Below are positions 33,331-41,835 of a DNA stretch of 64,000 nucleotides, piece by piece; position 1 is the first letter of the stretch; the number at the start of each line of letters is the position of its first letter. The position numbers and the translations under genes were made by a program. Location: assembly GCA_965250215.1 (NCBI GenBank), contig CBDFNN010000004.1:1302001-1366000 (forward strand), in the 5' to 3' direction. This stretch comes from CBDFNN01 sp965250215. GTDB taxonomy: Bacteria; Bacteroidota; Rhodothermia; Rhodothermales; DATKEJ01. The notes under the pieces were generated by a model. The model did not search any database. It saw only the letters and a program-made list of their open reading frames with translations, and was not told the DNA's origin.

Positions 33331-33813
33331 CTACTTTTGTGGCGCTGATTGCCAGAGAACATTCATGATGACCCATTTGTCATCTAGCTTGACGAGATGA
33401 AAATAATCCATTCCCCACTCAGCGGTTAGCTTAGCTGTCGCTGTTTTATCCGTAATCTCGAAGACCTCGATATCTCTAGGTGAGTCGTCATTGGCGCTCT
33501 TTCCATCTTTATTCCAATTGCCAGCCAGTTTGTGTAGCTGATCATAGGTCATGTCTAGATGTCCGGAGTATTCGTTCTTATCTGAACTGAACCAGTAGCC
33601 ACGCTTTCTTAGCTCTGGGTGAACACTCTTCTCGATTCTGGCTGGATCTACTTTATAGATACCTTCTACATAATCGCTAATAGCCGAGTTGACCATTGAA
33701 TATTCAGGATGATCGACGATATTTTCTTTTGGATTTTGATCGATCGCAAAACTTCCAAATGCGACTGCGAACACGGCCACTGCGGCGGTCCATTGTGATA
33801 GAACTGTTTTCAT
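33331..33813 (-). CDS. Secreted NTF2-like (lumazine-binding-type) protein
   Basis: A 160-residue protein with a signal peptide (MKTVLSQWTAAVAVFAVAFGSFA) and one SnoaL/NTF2-like cone domain. SAISDYVEGIYKVDPARIEKSVHPELRKRGYW is typical of the putative lumazine-binding group (Lumazine_bd_2), and KTATAKLTAEWGMDYFHLVKLDDKWVIMNVLW is its closing strand pair. The family's ligand or reaction is generally unknown. It has its own terminator and is likely last in the cyclase-GyrI-NTF2 series on the minus strand. Confidence 0.82.
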   Translation of the reverse strand: MKTVLSQWTAAVAVFAVAFGSFAIDQNPKENIVDHPEYSMVNSAISDYVEGIYKVDPARIEKSVHPELRKRGYWFSSDKNEYSGHLDMTYDQLHKLAGNWNKDGKSANDDSPRDIEVFEITDKTATAKLTAEWGMDYFHLVKLDDKWVIMNVLWQSAPQK

Positions 33814-33901
33814 TCCTCTGAGGGTTTTCTGAAAGATGTTGTAAGTGGTGTCCGTCTTTGATAGATGCCTTTAAGTCAATTCTGAACCTATGATAAAGGT
33901 T

Positions 33902-34363
33902 CTATTTCACAGAGAGAAATATTTCGACCTCGGCATTATTCCAATCATAACTCTTTTCTCCATACACCTCAAAGTCAAAAGTATAGGCCCTGTTGATGTC
34001 TGATTCCCAGATCTCCCTCCAAGCCATTCCTATGCAATCAGGCATTTTTCCCTTGGCCAGATGCAGGTGGTAATCTTGTATTGGGATCTCAACGCATATC
34101 ATGCCGCCAGGTGTCTCGGCATCATCGTTAACTTCACAGCCGATGAAATAAGCGAATGGCTTGGTATGATCACCGTCGTAATCGTGGTACACCGCATAGA
34201 CCTTTTGGTCCGTCTTTCCGGCTATGGCATCACGACATTTTTCTACCTCAAATCGGGCCCAAAGTCCCCCGATATCTTGCATCGATTGGTTGTTTTCGTT
34301 GGTCGTTTTAGACGTGAGACCGATACCAATCAATCGTTTTGCCTTCTGGTTATGAGTACTCAT
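33902..34363 (-). CDS. GyrI-like / AraC effector-binding-domain protein
   Basis: A 153-residue stand-alone small-molecule-binding domain of the GyrI-like superfamily. Family features are IGGLWARFEV, VYAVYHDYDGDHTKPFAYFIGCEV, and the closing IWESDINRAYTFDFEVYGEKSYDW with an acidic tip. There is no DNA-binding domain. Its start overlaps the last 14 bases of the cyclase gene, so the two are translationally coupled; a ligand-sensing or detoxifying role is possible. The pairing of a GyrI-like domain with a cyclase is unusual. Confidence 0.85.
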   Translation of the reverse strand: MSTHNQKAKRLIGIGLTSKTTNENNQSMQDIGGLWARFEVEKCRDAIAGKTDQKVYAVYHDYDGDHTKPFAYFIGCEVNDDAETPGGMICVEIPIQDYHLHLAKGKMPDCIGMAWREIWESDINRAYTFDFEVYGEKSYDWNNAEVEIFLSVK

Positions 34364-35483
34364 TCGATCCGCTTTTAAGATTTATGGAAACAAGTTCAAC
34401 ATTTTCGCTAACTCCTTTCAATTTAGAGGCTCCATGGGTTGCGATCACGAAATCCTTTGATGCTAGGTCTTTTTGAATTATCAATTTTCTGTCTGCAAGG
34501 AGAAACACTCCCAGTTCTTTGGCCTTTCCTTCAAGCCGAGCTGCAAGATTTACCGGATCCCCAGAATAAACGAGATCTCGTTTCAGATCGCCGATTTCGG
34601 CTGTGACCACTTCACCACCTGCCACCCCGGCCCTAAATTCGGGCACCAGGTCATATCTCCTCAAGTAGCGTTCTCGCTGATTCTGAACAATTTCGTGGAT
34701 GTCCCAGAAGCATCGGATGAAATTGCCATTCTGGATCCCTTTTGAAAGAGGCCAAGTCACGACAACCTCATCGCCGACATATTGATAAATTTCGCCTTCG
34801 GTTTCAAGGATGGGCTCAACGATATCGCTGAAAAAATCGTTTTTAAATTGATTGAACATGATCGGACCCAGTTTCTCAGAAATCTGAACGGAGCCCTTCA
34901 AATCAAGAAACATGAAAAGGCGATCCTCCTTTCTCGGCGTCTCATATCGACCGAAAAATAGCTTGGTCGTTTTCCCAGGGCCAAGAATTCGTCGGATCTG
35001 TCGGGCGAAGTTGATCGCGGCGCTGAGTGTGACGTAAAGCACAATCGAGATGTAAAATCGTCGTCCAGTGACTCGGTCCAGAAATTCTTGGCTCTTGAAA
35101 ACTTCTATCAAAGAGCCTCCGATGGATCCAAAATTAATAGAGAGCGCAATGTACAAGGTGACCATTGAAGTCACCAGTATGGTATAAAAGATGGTCCGAA
35201 TGATAAGTCGTTGGGCTATCCCGATTCGTCCAACGATGTCCGGGATAAAACGCATCTCAAAGTAAGCGGAGAGAAGACCTGTCGGAATACCTAGGAGAGC
35301 TACGATCCAAAGCGGTCGGTAAATCCGATCATCGTCAATCAAAAAGACGACAGCACACCCAACTACGATCCATCCAATGATATAGCCCAGAACTGACTTG
35401 GCAATCAGTCCACGTCGTCTGCGAGAGAGACGTCGCAGGGAGGTGAATAGACCCGGACTCTTGCTAGGGGTAGGGGAGGGCAT
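34350..35483 (-). CDS. Membrane-anchored class III adenylate/guanylate cyclase
   Basis: A 377-residue protein with four N-terminal membrane segments (about 27-165) and one C-terminal catalytic domain (about 185-365). Metal-binding aspartates lie in FMFLDLKGSV and QYVGDEVVVTW; the substrate-defining lysine is in GDLKRDLVY, and the transition-state Asn and Arg are in GDPVNLAARLEGKAKE, so the site looks complete. It would make cAMP or cGMP. The ATG at 35483 is preferred over a TTG seven codons upstream. The gene lies between the two hexuronate gene blocks and overlaps the GyrI-like gene. Confidence 0.92.
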   Translation of the reverse strand: MPSPTPSKSPGLFTSLRRLSRRRRGLIAKSVLGYIIGWIVVGCAVVFLIDDDRIYRPLWIVALLGIPTGLLSAYFEMRFIPDIVGRIGIAQRLIIRTIFYTILVTSMVTLYIALSINFGSIGGSLIEVFKSQEFLDRVTGRRFYISIVLYVTLSAAINFARQIRRILGPGKTTKLFFGRYETPRKEDRLFMFLDLKGSVQISEKLGPIMFNQFKNDFFSDIVEPILETEGEIYQYVGDEVVVTWPLSKGIQNGNFIRCFWDIHEIVQNQRERYLRRYDLVPEFRAGVAGGEVVTAEIGDLKRDLVYSGDPVNLAARLEGKAKELGVFLLADRKLIIQKDLASKDFVIATHGASKLKGVSENVELVSINLKSGSNEYS

Positions 35484-35610
35484 GATTTTAATATAGTCTG
35501 GCAAGGGGTTATCGGTAAACTCAGATTACCATGCTGGATCTTCTTCAAAATATAGACGAAGATACTTTCTCTCAAGATGATTTTATCTTTGTATTGAAGT
35601 AAGTTTATGG

Positions 35611-37023
35611 ATGCAATCCCTACACCTCAACGAGGATCGATTTTTCGATCCAGATCCTACAATACGCTCCGTCGCCAGAGAGCTTTATTCGGAAACCAAG
35701 TCCCTAGCTATTGTTGGTCCACATGGACACGTGGAACCATCTCTTTTGGCAGAGAATGAATCCTTTCCGGAGCCGGCGTCTCTTTTCATTACTCCCGATC
35801 ACTATGTCTTTCGCATGCTCTACTCGCAGGGCATCGATCTTGAGGATTTAGGTATTCCGAGCCTAGATGGAACTGTCGTGGAAACGGATTCACGAAAGAT
35901 CTGGAAGTTGTTTGCGGATCATTACTACCTCTTTGCCGGGACACCGACCGGAGCGTGGTTTGATCATGCCTTACACGAGGTTTTTGGGATCAGACATCGT
36001 CTTGATTCTGATTCTGCGATGTTTATCTACGATGAAATAAGTGAAAAGCTGGGATCACCTGAATTCAGACCTAGGGCTCTTTTCGATCAATTCAATATTG
36101 AGGTCTTGACGACGACCGATGCCGCTACAGATAGTCTTGAGCATCATAAAGCGATTATCGATTCTGATTGGAATGGCAGAGTTCTTCCCTGCTTTCGTCC
36201 TGACAAACTTTTTAGGATCTCGAATCCGTCGTGGAAAGAGCAACTCTCTTTATTGGAGAAGGTCACCGGGAAGGCAATAGAGAGCTTTTCTGATTTCATA
36301 TTGGCGATCGAATCGAGACGGTCCTTTTTTAGATCAATGGGGGCGACCTCCACCGATCACGCTGTGATGGAGCCATGGACGAAATCGTTTCAACCCGGAG
36401 AAGAAGATGTCCTGTTCACTAAAGCCAACATGGGTACCGCGGACTTGCGAGATCAAGCCCATTTCGAGGCCGGAATGCTGATGGAGATGGCTCGCATGAG
36501 CACTGGAGATGGAATGGTTATGCAGATTCATCCTGGTTCATTTTTGAACCACAATGTCAACCTAACTCGTCGCTTCGGCGCAGACAAAGGATGCGATATT
36601 CCCATCTCCACGGAATACACCGGTAATCTTCGTGAGCTACTGAATACATTTGGTAACGACAAGAACTTTAGGTTCATCGTTTTCACTCTGGACGAAACGA
36701 CCTATACGAGGGAGTTAGCTCCACTAGCTGGTCATTATCCCGCCATGTTTCTTGGACCAGCCTGGTGGTTTCACGATAGCATCGCCGGGATGACAAGGTA
36801 CCGCGAGCAAGTCACCGAGTCGGCTGGGGTATATAATACCGTGGGCTTCAATGATGACACTAGAGCTTTTTGCAGTATCCCTGCTAGACATGACCTGAGT
36901 AGACGCGTTGATGCGAACTACTTGGCTAATCTTGTCGCACGTCATATCATAGACCTGAGTGATGCGCGAAAATTGGCCAGAGCGATGGCTTATGATCTCG
37001 TAAAATCAGCTTACCGATTATAG
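35611..37023 (+). CDS. uxaC: Glucuronate isomerase (uronate isomerase)
   Basis: A 470-residue amidohydrolase-fold isomerase converting D-glucuronate to D-fructuronate (and galacturonate to tagaturonate). The metal-site HxH is in GPHGHVEPSLL (about 37-47), with the family's FITPDHYVFRML, GTPTGAWFDHALHEVFG and TTDAATDSLEHH segments. Length matches the family. It starts the operon uxaC-dctPQM-uxaB-like, with 14 bases to dctP. It produces the substrate for the reductase encoded at the operon's end. Confidence 0.96.
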   Translation: MQSLHLNEDRFFDPDPTIRSVARELYSETKSLAIVGPHGHVEPSLLAENESFPEPASLFITPDHYVFRMLYSQGIDLEDLGIPSLDGTVVETDSRKIWKLFADHYYLFAGTPTGAWFDHALHEVFGIRHRLDSDSAMFIYDEISEKLGSPEFRPRALFDQFNIEVLTTTDAATDSLEHHKAIIDSDWNGRVLPCFRPDKLFRISNPSWKEQLSLLEKVTGKAIESFSDFILAIESRRSFFRSMGATSTDHAVMEPWTKSFQPGEEDVLFTKANMGTADLRDQAHFEAGMLMEMARMSTGDGMVMQIHPGSFLNHNVNLTRRFGADKGCDIPISTEYTGNLRELLNTFGNDKNFRFIVFTLDETTYTRELAPLAGHYPAMFLGPAWWFHDSIAGMTRYREQVTESAGVYNTVGFNDDTRAFCSIPARHDLSRRVDANYLANLVARHIIDLSDARKLARAMAYDLVKSAYRL

Positions 37024-37037
37024 ATTAACCTTTTCTC

Positions 37038-38024
37038 ATGTTTGCTAGGGCCTCTTTTCGAATCTTTGGAATATCTCTACTACTACTGACGCTAAGTTGC
37101 GGTGGAGAGGGATCCGTTAAAGTTTTGAAACTGGGTCACGGACTGAGTTCGGATCATCCTGTCCATAAAGGAATGGCTTTCATGGCAGAAACTCTTGCTG
37201 AGAAATCTGGCGGATCGATGCGCATCGATATCTACCCTAGCCAACAGCTTGGAAGTGAAAGACAACTTATTGAGCTGGTTCAGATCGGGAGCCTTGCCAT
37301 GGTAAAAACATCGGGTGCTGTTCTCGAAAGCTTTTCTCCCTCGGCAGCCGTATTGAGTCTGCCATACGTTTTCAAAAATGAGGCGCACCGCTACAAGATT
37401 TTTGAAAACGAAATTGGCCGAGAGATACTTCTTGGAGCAGCGAAGTATCGCCTTCGTGGTTTGACTTACTACGATGCTGGAAGTCGCAGCTATTACACCG
37501 TTGATAAGCCGATTGAACGACCAGAAGACCTAGCCGGATTAAAGATCCGGGTCCAAGAAAGCAAAACGGCTATGGACATGGTGCGATCCATGGGCGGATC
37601 TCCAACTCCAATTTCATGGGGCGAGCTTTACACCTCCCTTCAACAGGGTGTGGTTGATGGAGCGGAAAACAACCCACCTTCATTTCATCTATCTAGGCAC
37701 TACGAGATCGCGAAATACTATTCGATCAACGAGCACACAGGTGTACCCGACGTTCTAATGATTGGAACAGAGGTTTGGAAAGAATTGACGCCGCAGCAGC
37801 AGATATGGGTGCAAGAGGCTGCAGATGAGTCATTTCAGGCACAAAAAAAATTCTGGAAGGAGTCTGTAGATGAAGCGCTGGTGGCCGTTCAAGCAGCTGG
37901 TGTTCAGATCATTTACCCGGAAAAGGAGCCCTTTATGGACAAGGTTAATCCAATGCTAGAGTCTTACAAGGACACACAACCAGAGATATATGATTTGATC
38001 AAGAGAATTCAGGCGATACCCTAA
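37038..38024 (+). CDS. dctP: TRAP transporter substrate-binding protein (DctP family)
   Basis: A 328-residue periplasmic solute receptor, made as a lipoprotein (leader ending LSCGG). Family strings include LGHGLSSDHPVHKGMAFMAE, QLGSERQLIELVQIGSLAMV, GLKIRVQES with the carboxylate-binding arginine, and GVVDGAENNPPSF. The operon context with uronate enzymes implies a hexuronate ligand; the conserved Arg suits a carboxylate group. Its TAA shares an A with the ATG of dctQ. Confidence 0.94.
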   Translation: MFARASFRIFGISLLLLTLSCGGEGSVKVLKLGHGLSSDHPVHKGMAFMAETLAEKSGGSMRIDIYPSQQLGSERQLIELVQIGSLAMVKTSGAVLESFSPSAAVLSLPYVFKNEAHRYKIFENEIGREILLGAAKYRLRGLTYYDAGSRSYYTVDKPIERPEDLAGLKIRVQESKTAMDMVRSMGGSPTPISWGELYTSLQQGVVDGAENNPPSFHLSRHYEIAKYYSINEHTGVPDVLMIGTEVWKELTPQQQIWVQEAADESFQAQKKFWKESVDEALVAVQAAGVQIIYPEKEPFMDKVNPMLESYKDTQPEIYDLIKRIQAIP

Positions 38025-38533
38025 TGATATCTATCAAACACTCGCTCGATAAAATTCTTGGATGGGTCCTAGTCGTTTTGATGGGCATATCAGTTGTTAA
38101 CGTTCTTTGGCAGGTTTTTAGCCGTTTCATCTTGAATGACCCAAGCACCTTCACGGATGAGCTCGCAAGGTTTTTATTGATTTGGATTGGAATCCTTGGT
38201 GCGGCCTATGCTGCTGGAAAACACCTACATCTGGCCATCGATCTTTTCCAAGATCGAGCCTCGGATCAGACTCGTCAGAAAGTGATGGTCTTTGTAGATG
38301 TCTGCATTTTCGTGTTTTCATTTTTTGTCATGGTCATTGGCGGATGGAGTCTGGTAAGTGTGCAGCTCGAACTTGGTCAATTGTCTCCTGCCCTGCAGTT
38401 TCCCCTCGGATATGTATACGTGGTTGTTCCTCTTAGCGGACTGATCATGTGTTTCTACTCGCTAGTCTTTTTGAAAGAACGATTCAAAGTGATGAAGGGA
38501 GGGAGTAGCGAATTGGAAGAGATCTCCCTATAA
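38024..38533 (+). CDS. dctQ: TRAP transporter small membrane subunit (DctQ)
   Basis: A 169-residue four-helix inner-membrane protein. The motif VLWQVFSRFILNDPSTFTDELARFLLIWIGILGAAYAAG (residues 26-64) is the DctQ signature. It joins the DctM channel to form the Na+-driven permease. It starts at the last base of the dctP stop codon and ends ten bases before dctM. Confidence 0.95.
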   Translation: MISIKHSLDKILGWVLVVLMGISVVNVLWQVFSRFILNDPSTFTDELARFLLIWIGILGAAYAAGKHLHLAIDLFQDRASDQTRQKVMVFVDVCIFVFSFFVMVIGGWSLVSVQLELGQLSPALQFPLGYVYVVVPLSGLIMCFYSLVFLKERFKVMKGGSSELEEISL

Positions 38534-38543
38534 ACATATCCTG

Positions 38544-39839
38544 ATGGAGTTTGCCAATATTTTTGTTCTGATTATTTCCTTCCTGATCTTTCTCTTGATG
38601 CGGGTACCAGTTGCTTATAGCATTGGTCTTTCAGCCGCTTTGACGATGTTAATGTCGATTCCTTCGCTACCAACTGTCACGACGATTGCTCAGCGAATGG
38701 CGACTGGTCTTGATTCATTTACACTTTTAGCTATTCCATTTTTCATCCTTGCGGGGCAGCTGATGAACAGTGGCGGAATTGCCTCTAGGCTAATCAATTT
38801 TGCAAAATCCTTACTTGGCACCTTACCTGGCGGATTGGCTCACGTTAATGTTGTCGCTTCTATGCTATTTGGTGCCATCAGCGGATCTGCAGTTGCAGCA
38901 GCTTCGGCGATTGGTGGAGTCATGGGCCCCAGAATGGAAGAAGAGGGCTACGATAAAAATTTCGGAGCTGCGGTTAATATCACTGCGTCTACCACTGGGT
39001 TGATCATTCCACCGAGCAATGTATTGATCGTTTACTCGCTGGCCAGTGGGGGCGTGTCCATCGCTGCACTTTTCCTTGCCGGATATTTACCAGGAATTTT
39101 ACTTGGTTTATCACTTATGGTAGTTGCCGGCTTTATTGCAAAAAAGGAAGGTTACCCAGTTGGCGATAGAGTCCAACTAAAGGAAGTTGCGAAAAACTTT
39201 ATCTCAGCGATACCAAGTCTTTTCATGCTGTTTCTCGTGATTGGCGGAATCGTTGCTGGCGTTTTCACAGCTACTGAAGCAGCTGCGATTGCCGTTTTGT
39301 ATGCGCTGATTCTGTCCTTCATCTACAGGGAAATTTCCGTAAGCAGTCTTCCAAAGATCCTTCTTGATTCGGCTGTCACAACCGCTGTCGTCATGTTGCT
39401 TATCGCGACATCGATCGCTCTGTCATGGATCATGTCCTTTGAGAATATACCACAGAATATTAGTGCGGCTTTGCTCGCGTTATCGGATAGCCCAGTCGTC
39501 ATCCTTCTGATAATAAATGTCGTATTATTGGCGGTTGGTACATTTATGGACATCACGCCAGCTGTTCTGATTTTCACTCCGATTTTTCTTCCGGTCGCCA
39601 TCAGCTTGGGAATCGATCCAACACATTTCGGAATTATAATGGTACTCAATCTGTGTATCGGGCTTTGCACTCCGCCAGTGGGCTCGGTTCTTTTTGTAGG
39701 TGTCGGGATCGCAGATACCTCTATTACTAAAGTTATAAAACCTCTGATGCCGATGTTCATCGCCATGATCATCGCGCTTTTCATCGTGACCTATGTCCCT
39801 TGGTTGAGCTTGGCCTTACCAAACTTTTTCGGTTATTAA
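38544..39839 (+). CDS. dctM: TRAP transporter large permease subunit (DctM)
   Basis: A 431-residue permease with about twelve membrane segments, the channel-forming TRAP subunit. Recognisable are LTIPFFILAGQLMNSGGI-like (LLAIPFFILAGQLMNSGG), LFGAISGSAVAAASAIGGVMGPRM, and ITPAVLIFTPIFLPVA near the C-terminal repeat. It would import the uronate with Na+. The next gene begins 12 bases after its stop. Confidence 0.96.
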   Translation: MEFANIFVLIISFLIFLLMRVPVAYSIGLSAALTMLMSIPSLPTVTTIAQRMATGLDSFTLLAIPFFILAGQLMNSGGIASRLINFAKSLLGTLPGGLAHVNVVASMLFGAISGSAVAAASAIGGVMGPRMEEEGYDKNFGAAVNITASTTGLIIPPSNVLIVYSLASGGVSIAALFLAGYLPGILLGLSLMVVAGFIAKKEGYPVGDRVQLKEVAKNFISAIPSLFMLFLVIGGIVAGVFTATEAAAIAVLYALILSFIYREISVSSLPKILLDSAVTTAVVMLLIATSIALSWIMSFENIPQNISAALLALSDSPVVILLIINVVLLAVGTFMDITPAVLIFTPIFLPVAISLGIDPTHFGIIMVLNLCIGLCTPPVGSVLFVGVGIADTSITKVIKPLMPMFIAMIIALFIVTYVPWLSLALPNFFGY

Positions 39840-39851
39840 GCAGGAATTACA

Positions 39852-41222
39852 TTGCGTCTGAATAAAAAGACTATTGAGAAAATTGAGCCGCGCGCGGCGG
39901 AATTGACTAGCCTTCCGGAAAAGGTTCTACAATTTGGAACAGGTGTTTTTCTTCGCGCCTTTGTGGATTACTTCATTGATCAGGCAAATCGAAAGAGTCA
40001 ATTCAATGGACGAGTGGTCATGGTCGCATCCACAAAAAGTGGAAGAGTGGATTCCATTAATAGCCAAGATGGTCTCTACACCGTGCTGGTTCAGGGCATA
40101 GAGAAAGGGGAGACGATTGACAATACCGTAATTATTTCGTCGGTCAGTCGTGCTATAGCGGCCAGCGATCAATGGGAAGAGGTACTGGACATCGCAAGAA
40201 GTGAAGACCTTGAGCTAGTGATATCTAACACGACCGAGGTCGGGCTTCAATACGACCCGGAAGATAGAGATTATTTCAATCCACCTAAGTCCTTCCCCGG
40301 GAAACTTGCCCTTGTCTTGAAAGCCCGTGCGGAGAAATTCAATTACGATCAAACAAAGGGTCTTCTGATTATTCCTTGTGAGCTTCTTGATCAGAATGGA
40401 GAACGTCTAAAGTCGATTCTAACCAAACTGATGGACGATTGGAGATGGGAAGATGATCTAAAACATTGGATATTGGAAGCGAACACCTTCTGTAATTCCT
40501 TGGTAGATCGCATAGTACCCGGATCCTGTCCCAGCCCGGAATCTTTGGGCTACAGTGACGAACTAGCGATTTCCGCTGAGCCTTATAGACTTTGGGCCAT
40601 TGATAGTGATCGAGGTCGACTAGCCGAATTAGGTCTGGCTGACGCAGATCATGGAATAATTGTTTGCGATGATATCGAACCCTATCGACTTAGAAAAGTC
40701 CGTCTTTTGAATGGCATTCATACTGCTATGGTACCGGTTGCCATACTAGCTGGCCACACGCTGGTTCGCGATGCAATGCATGATCCAGAGATAAACGACT
40801 TTGTCGAGAAGATGCTCTACGATGAAATATTGCCGACTGTCAATGTAGAGGGGGCACGTGAATTCTCGGACGAAGTGCTGGACCGATTTAGAAATCCATT
40901 TATCGATCATGAGTTGATCCGCATCATGCTGCACGCAACCATGAAAATGCGAGTCAGAGTAGTACCAAGTATTCTTCGCTATCGAGAGATATTCGGGGCG
41001 GCACCAGAGGGGCTGAGTCGAGGTCTACTATCCTATCTGAAATTTAAGAGGGGTAGCGGAGATCGAAACATAGATGGTGTTGAGATCCGCGACGAACCGC
41101 CGGACAAAATGGGACCAAGGGTCAAGGCCTTACTAGACGAGGGAGGGATTGATGGCGTTCTTTCGAGTCAAGAACTTTGGGGGGAAGATTTGAGTTTTCT
41201 ATCTAAAATGGCTAAGGATTAG
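39852..41222 (+). CDS. uxaB: Tagaturonate/fructuronate reductase
   Basis: A 456-residue polyol-specific long-chain dehydrogenase. The N-terminal FGTGVFLRAFVDYF is the NAD-binding start of the UxaB group, VVMVASTKSGRV follows, and KVRLLNGIHT (about 283-292) holds the catalytic Lys-x4-Asn-x2-His. The start codon is TTG. It is named by similarity to tagaturonate reductase, but the window holds mannonate dehydratase and no altronate dehydratase, so reduction of fructuronate to mannonate (the UxuB step) is the more coherent role. Last gene of the TRAP operon. Confidence 0.88.
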   Translation: MRLNKKTIEKIEPRAAELTSLPEKVLQFGTGVFLRAFVDYFIDQANRKSQFNGRVVMVASTKSGRVDSINSQDGLYTVLVQGIEKGETIDNTVIISSVSRAIAASDQWEEVLDIARSEDLELVISNTTEVGLQYDPEDRDYFNPPKSFPGKLALVLKARAEKFNYDQTKGLLIIPCELLDQNGERLKSILTKLMDDWRWEDDLKHWILEANTFCNSLVDRIVPGSCPSPESLGYSDELAISAEPYRLWAIDSDRGRLAELGLADADHGIIVCDDIEPYRLRKVRLLNGIHTAMVPVAILAGHTLVRDAMHDPEINDFVEKMLYDEILPTVNVEGAREFSDEVLDRFRNPFIDHELIRIMLHATMKMRVRVVPSILRYREIFGAAPEGLSRGLLSYLKFKRGSGDRNIDGVEIRDEPPDKMGPRVKALLDEGGIDGVLSSQELWGEDLSFLSKMAKD

Positions 41223-41278
41223 GCTAATAGAGCTACTAGGTATCCCAAGATGCCGCTATTTTTCGTCACTCGCTGTTC

Positions 41279-41458
41279 TTAGTTGAACCAAACGAAACTC
41301 AGTAGAACGCTCATTGCGACTCCGATGGCCATGCCACCGAGAAGATCATTTGTTGCGATTCCAGTCAGCACACCAACTCCAATTCCGATCGCGATTCCAT
41401 AGCCTAAGACTTTGGCCGGATTCGCCTTTGTGCTTCCTAGACTAGAATTATCTGACAT
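41279..41458 (-). CDS. Glycine-zipper small membrane protein, second of pair
   Basis: A 59-residue protein with a polar 20-residue N-terminus (MSDNSSLGSTKANPAKV) and two short hydrophobic stretches rich in regularly spaced glycines (GYGIAIGIGVGVLTGIA, LLGGMAIGVAMSVLLSFV). An in-frame TTG-like upstream start is rejected because ATG at 41458 has an AGGAG site that overlaps the stop of the preceding small gene. The pattern fits glycine-zipper proteins that insert into membranes; no function is known. Confidence 0.65.
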   Translation of the reverse strand: MSDNSSLGSTKANPAKVLGYGIAIGIGVGVLTGIATNDLLGGMAIGVAMSVLLSFVWFN

Positions 41459-41463
41459 ATCTC

Positions 41464-41631
41464 CTACTCGCCAGCTCTTGCTAATCCGATTCCAGATCCA
41501 ATTGCCACGCCGACAATAATTCCAACGATCCAAGATCCAATCAGATAATACCCGACCGCTGCTCCAATCAGCAATCCCAAAGCGATGCTGACATCTAATG
41601 TATCAGCGGCTGTTTGTGTGTTTGATGCCAT
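41464..41631 (-). CDS. Glycine-zipper small membrane protein, first of pair
   Basis: A 55-residue protein: MASNTQTAADTLDVSIALG followed by LLIGAAVGYYLIGS and IVGIIVGVAIGSGIGLA, ending RAGE. The regular small residues give a glycine-zipper pattern like that of the next gene, so the pair may be diverged duplicates. A strong GGAGG lies nine bases before the ATG. Its stop codon is five bases before the next ATG. Confidence 0.6.
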   Translation of the reverse strand: MASNTQTAADTLDVSIALGLLIGAAVGYYLIGSWIVGIIVGVAIGSGIGLARAGE

Positions 41632-41835
41632 TCAAATTACCTCCAGTTAATTATGTATAGCGTTGTTAATGACGGATTATTTATAGCACGGATCCAAGCG
41701 ATTGAGAGAATTTAACATTCCGATAACAATAGATAGGAATTCATAGGAAATCGGCAATTCGGCAAATCGCATGGAAATTGTAGCTGTCCGCTCCTTACAG
41801 TTAGGCGCTTAGGTGATTGTTGGCAAGTTGTTTTG

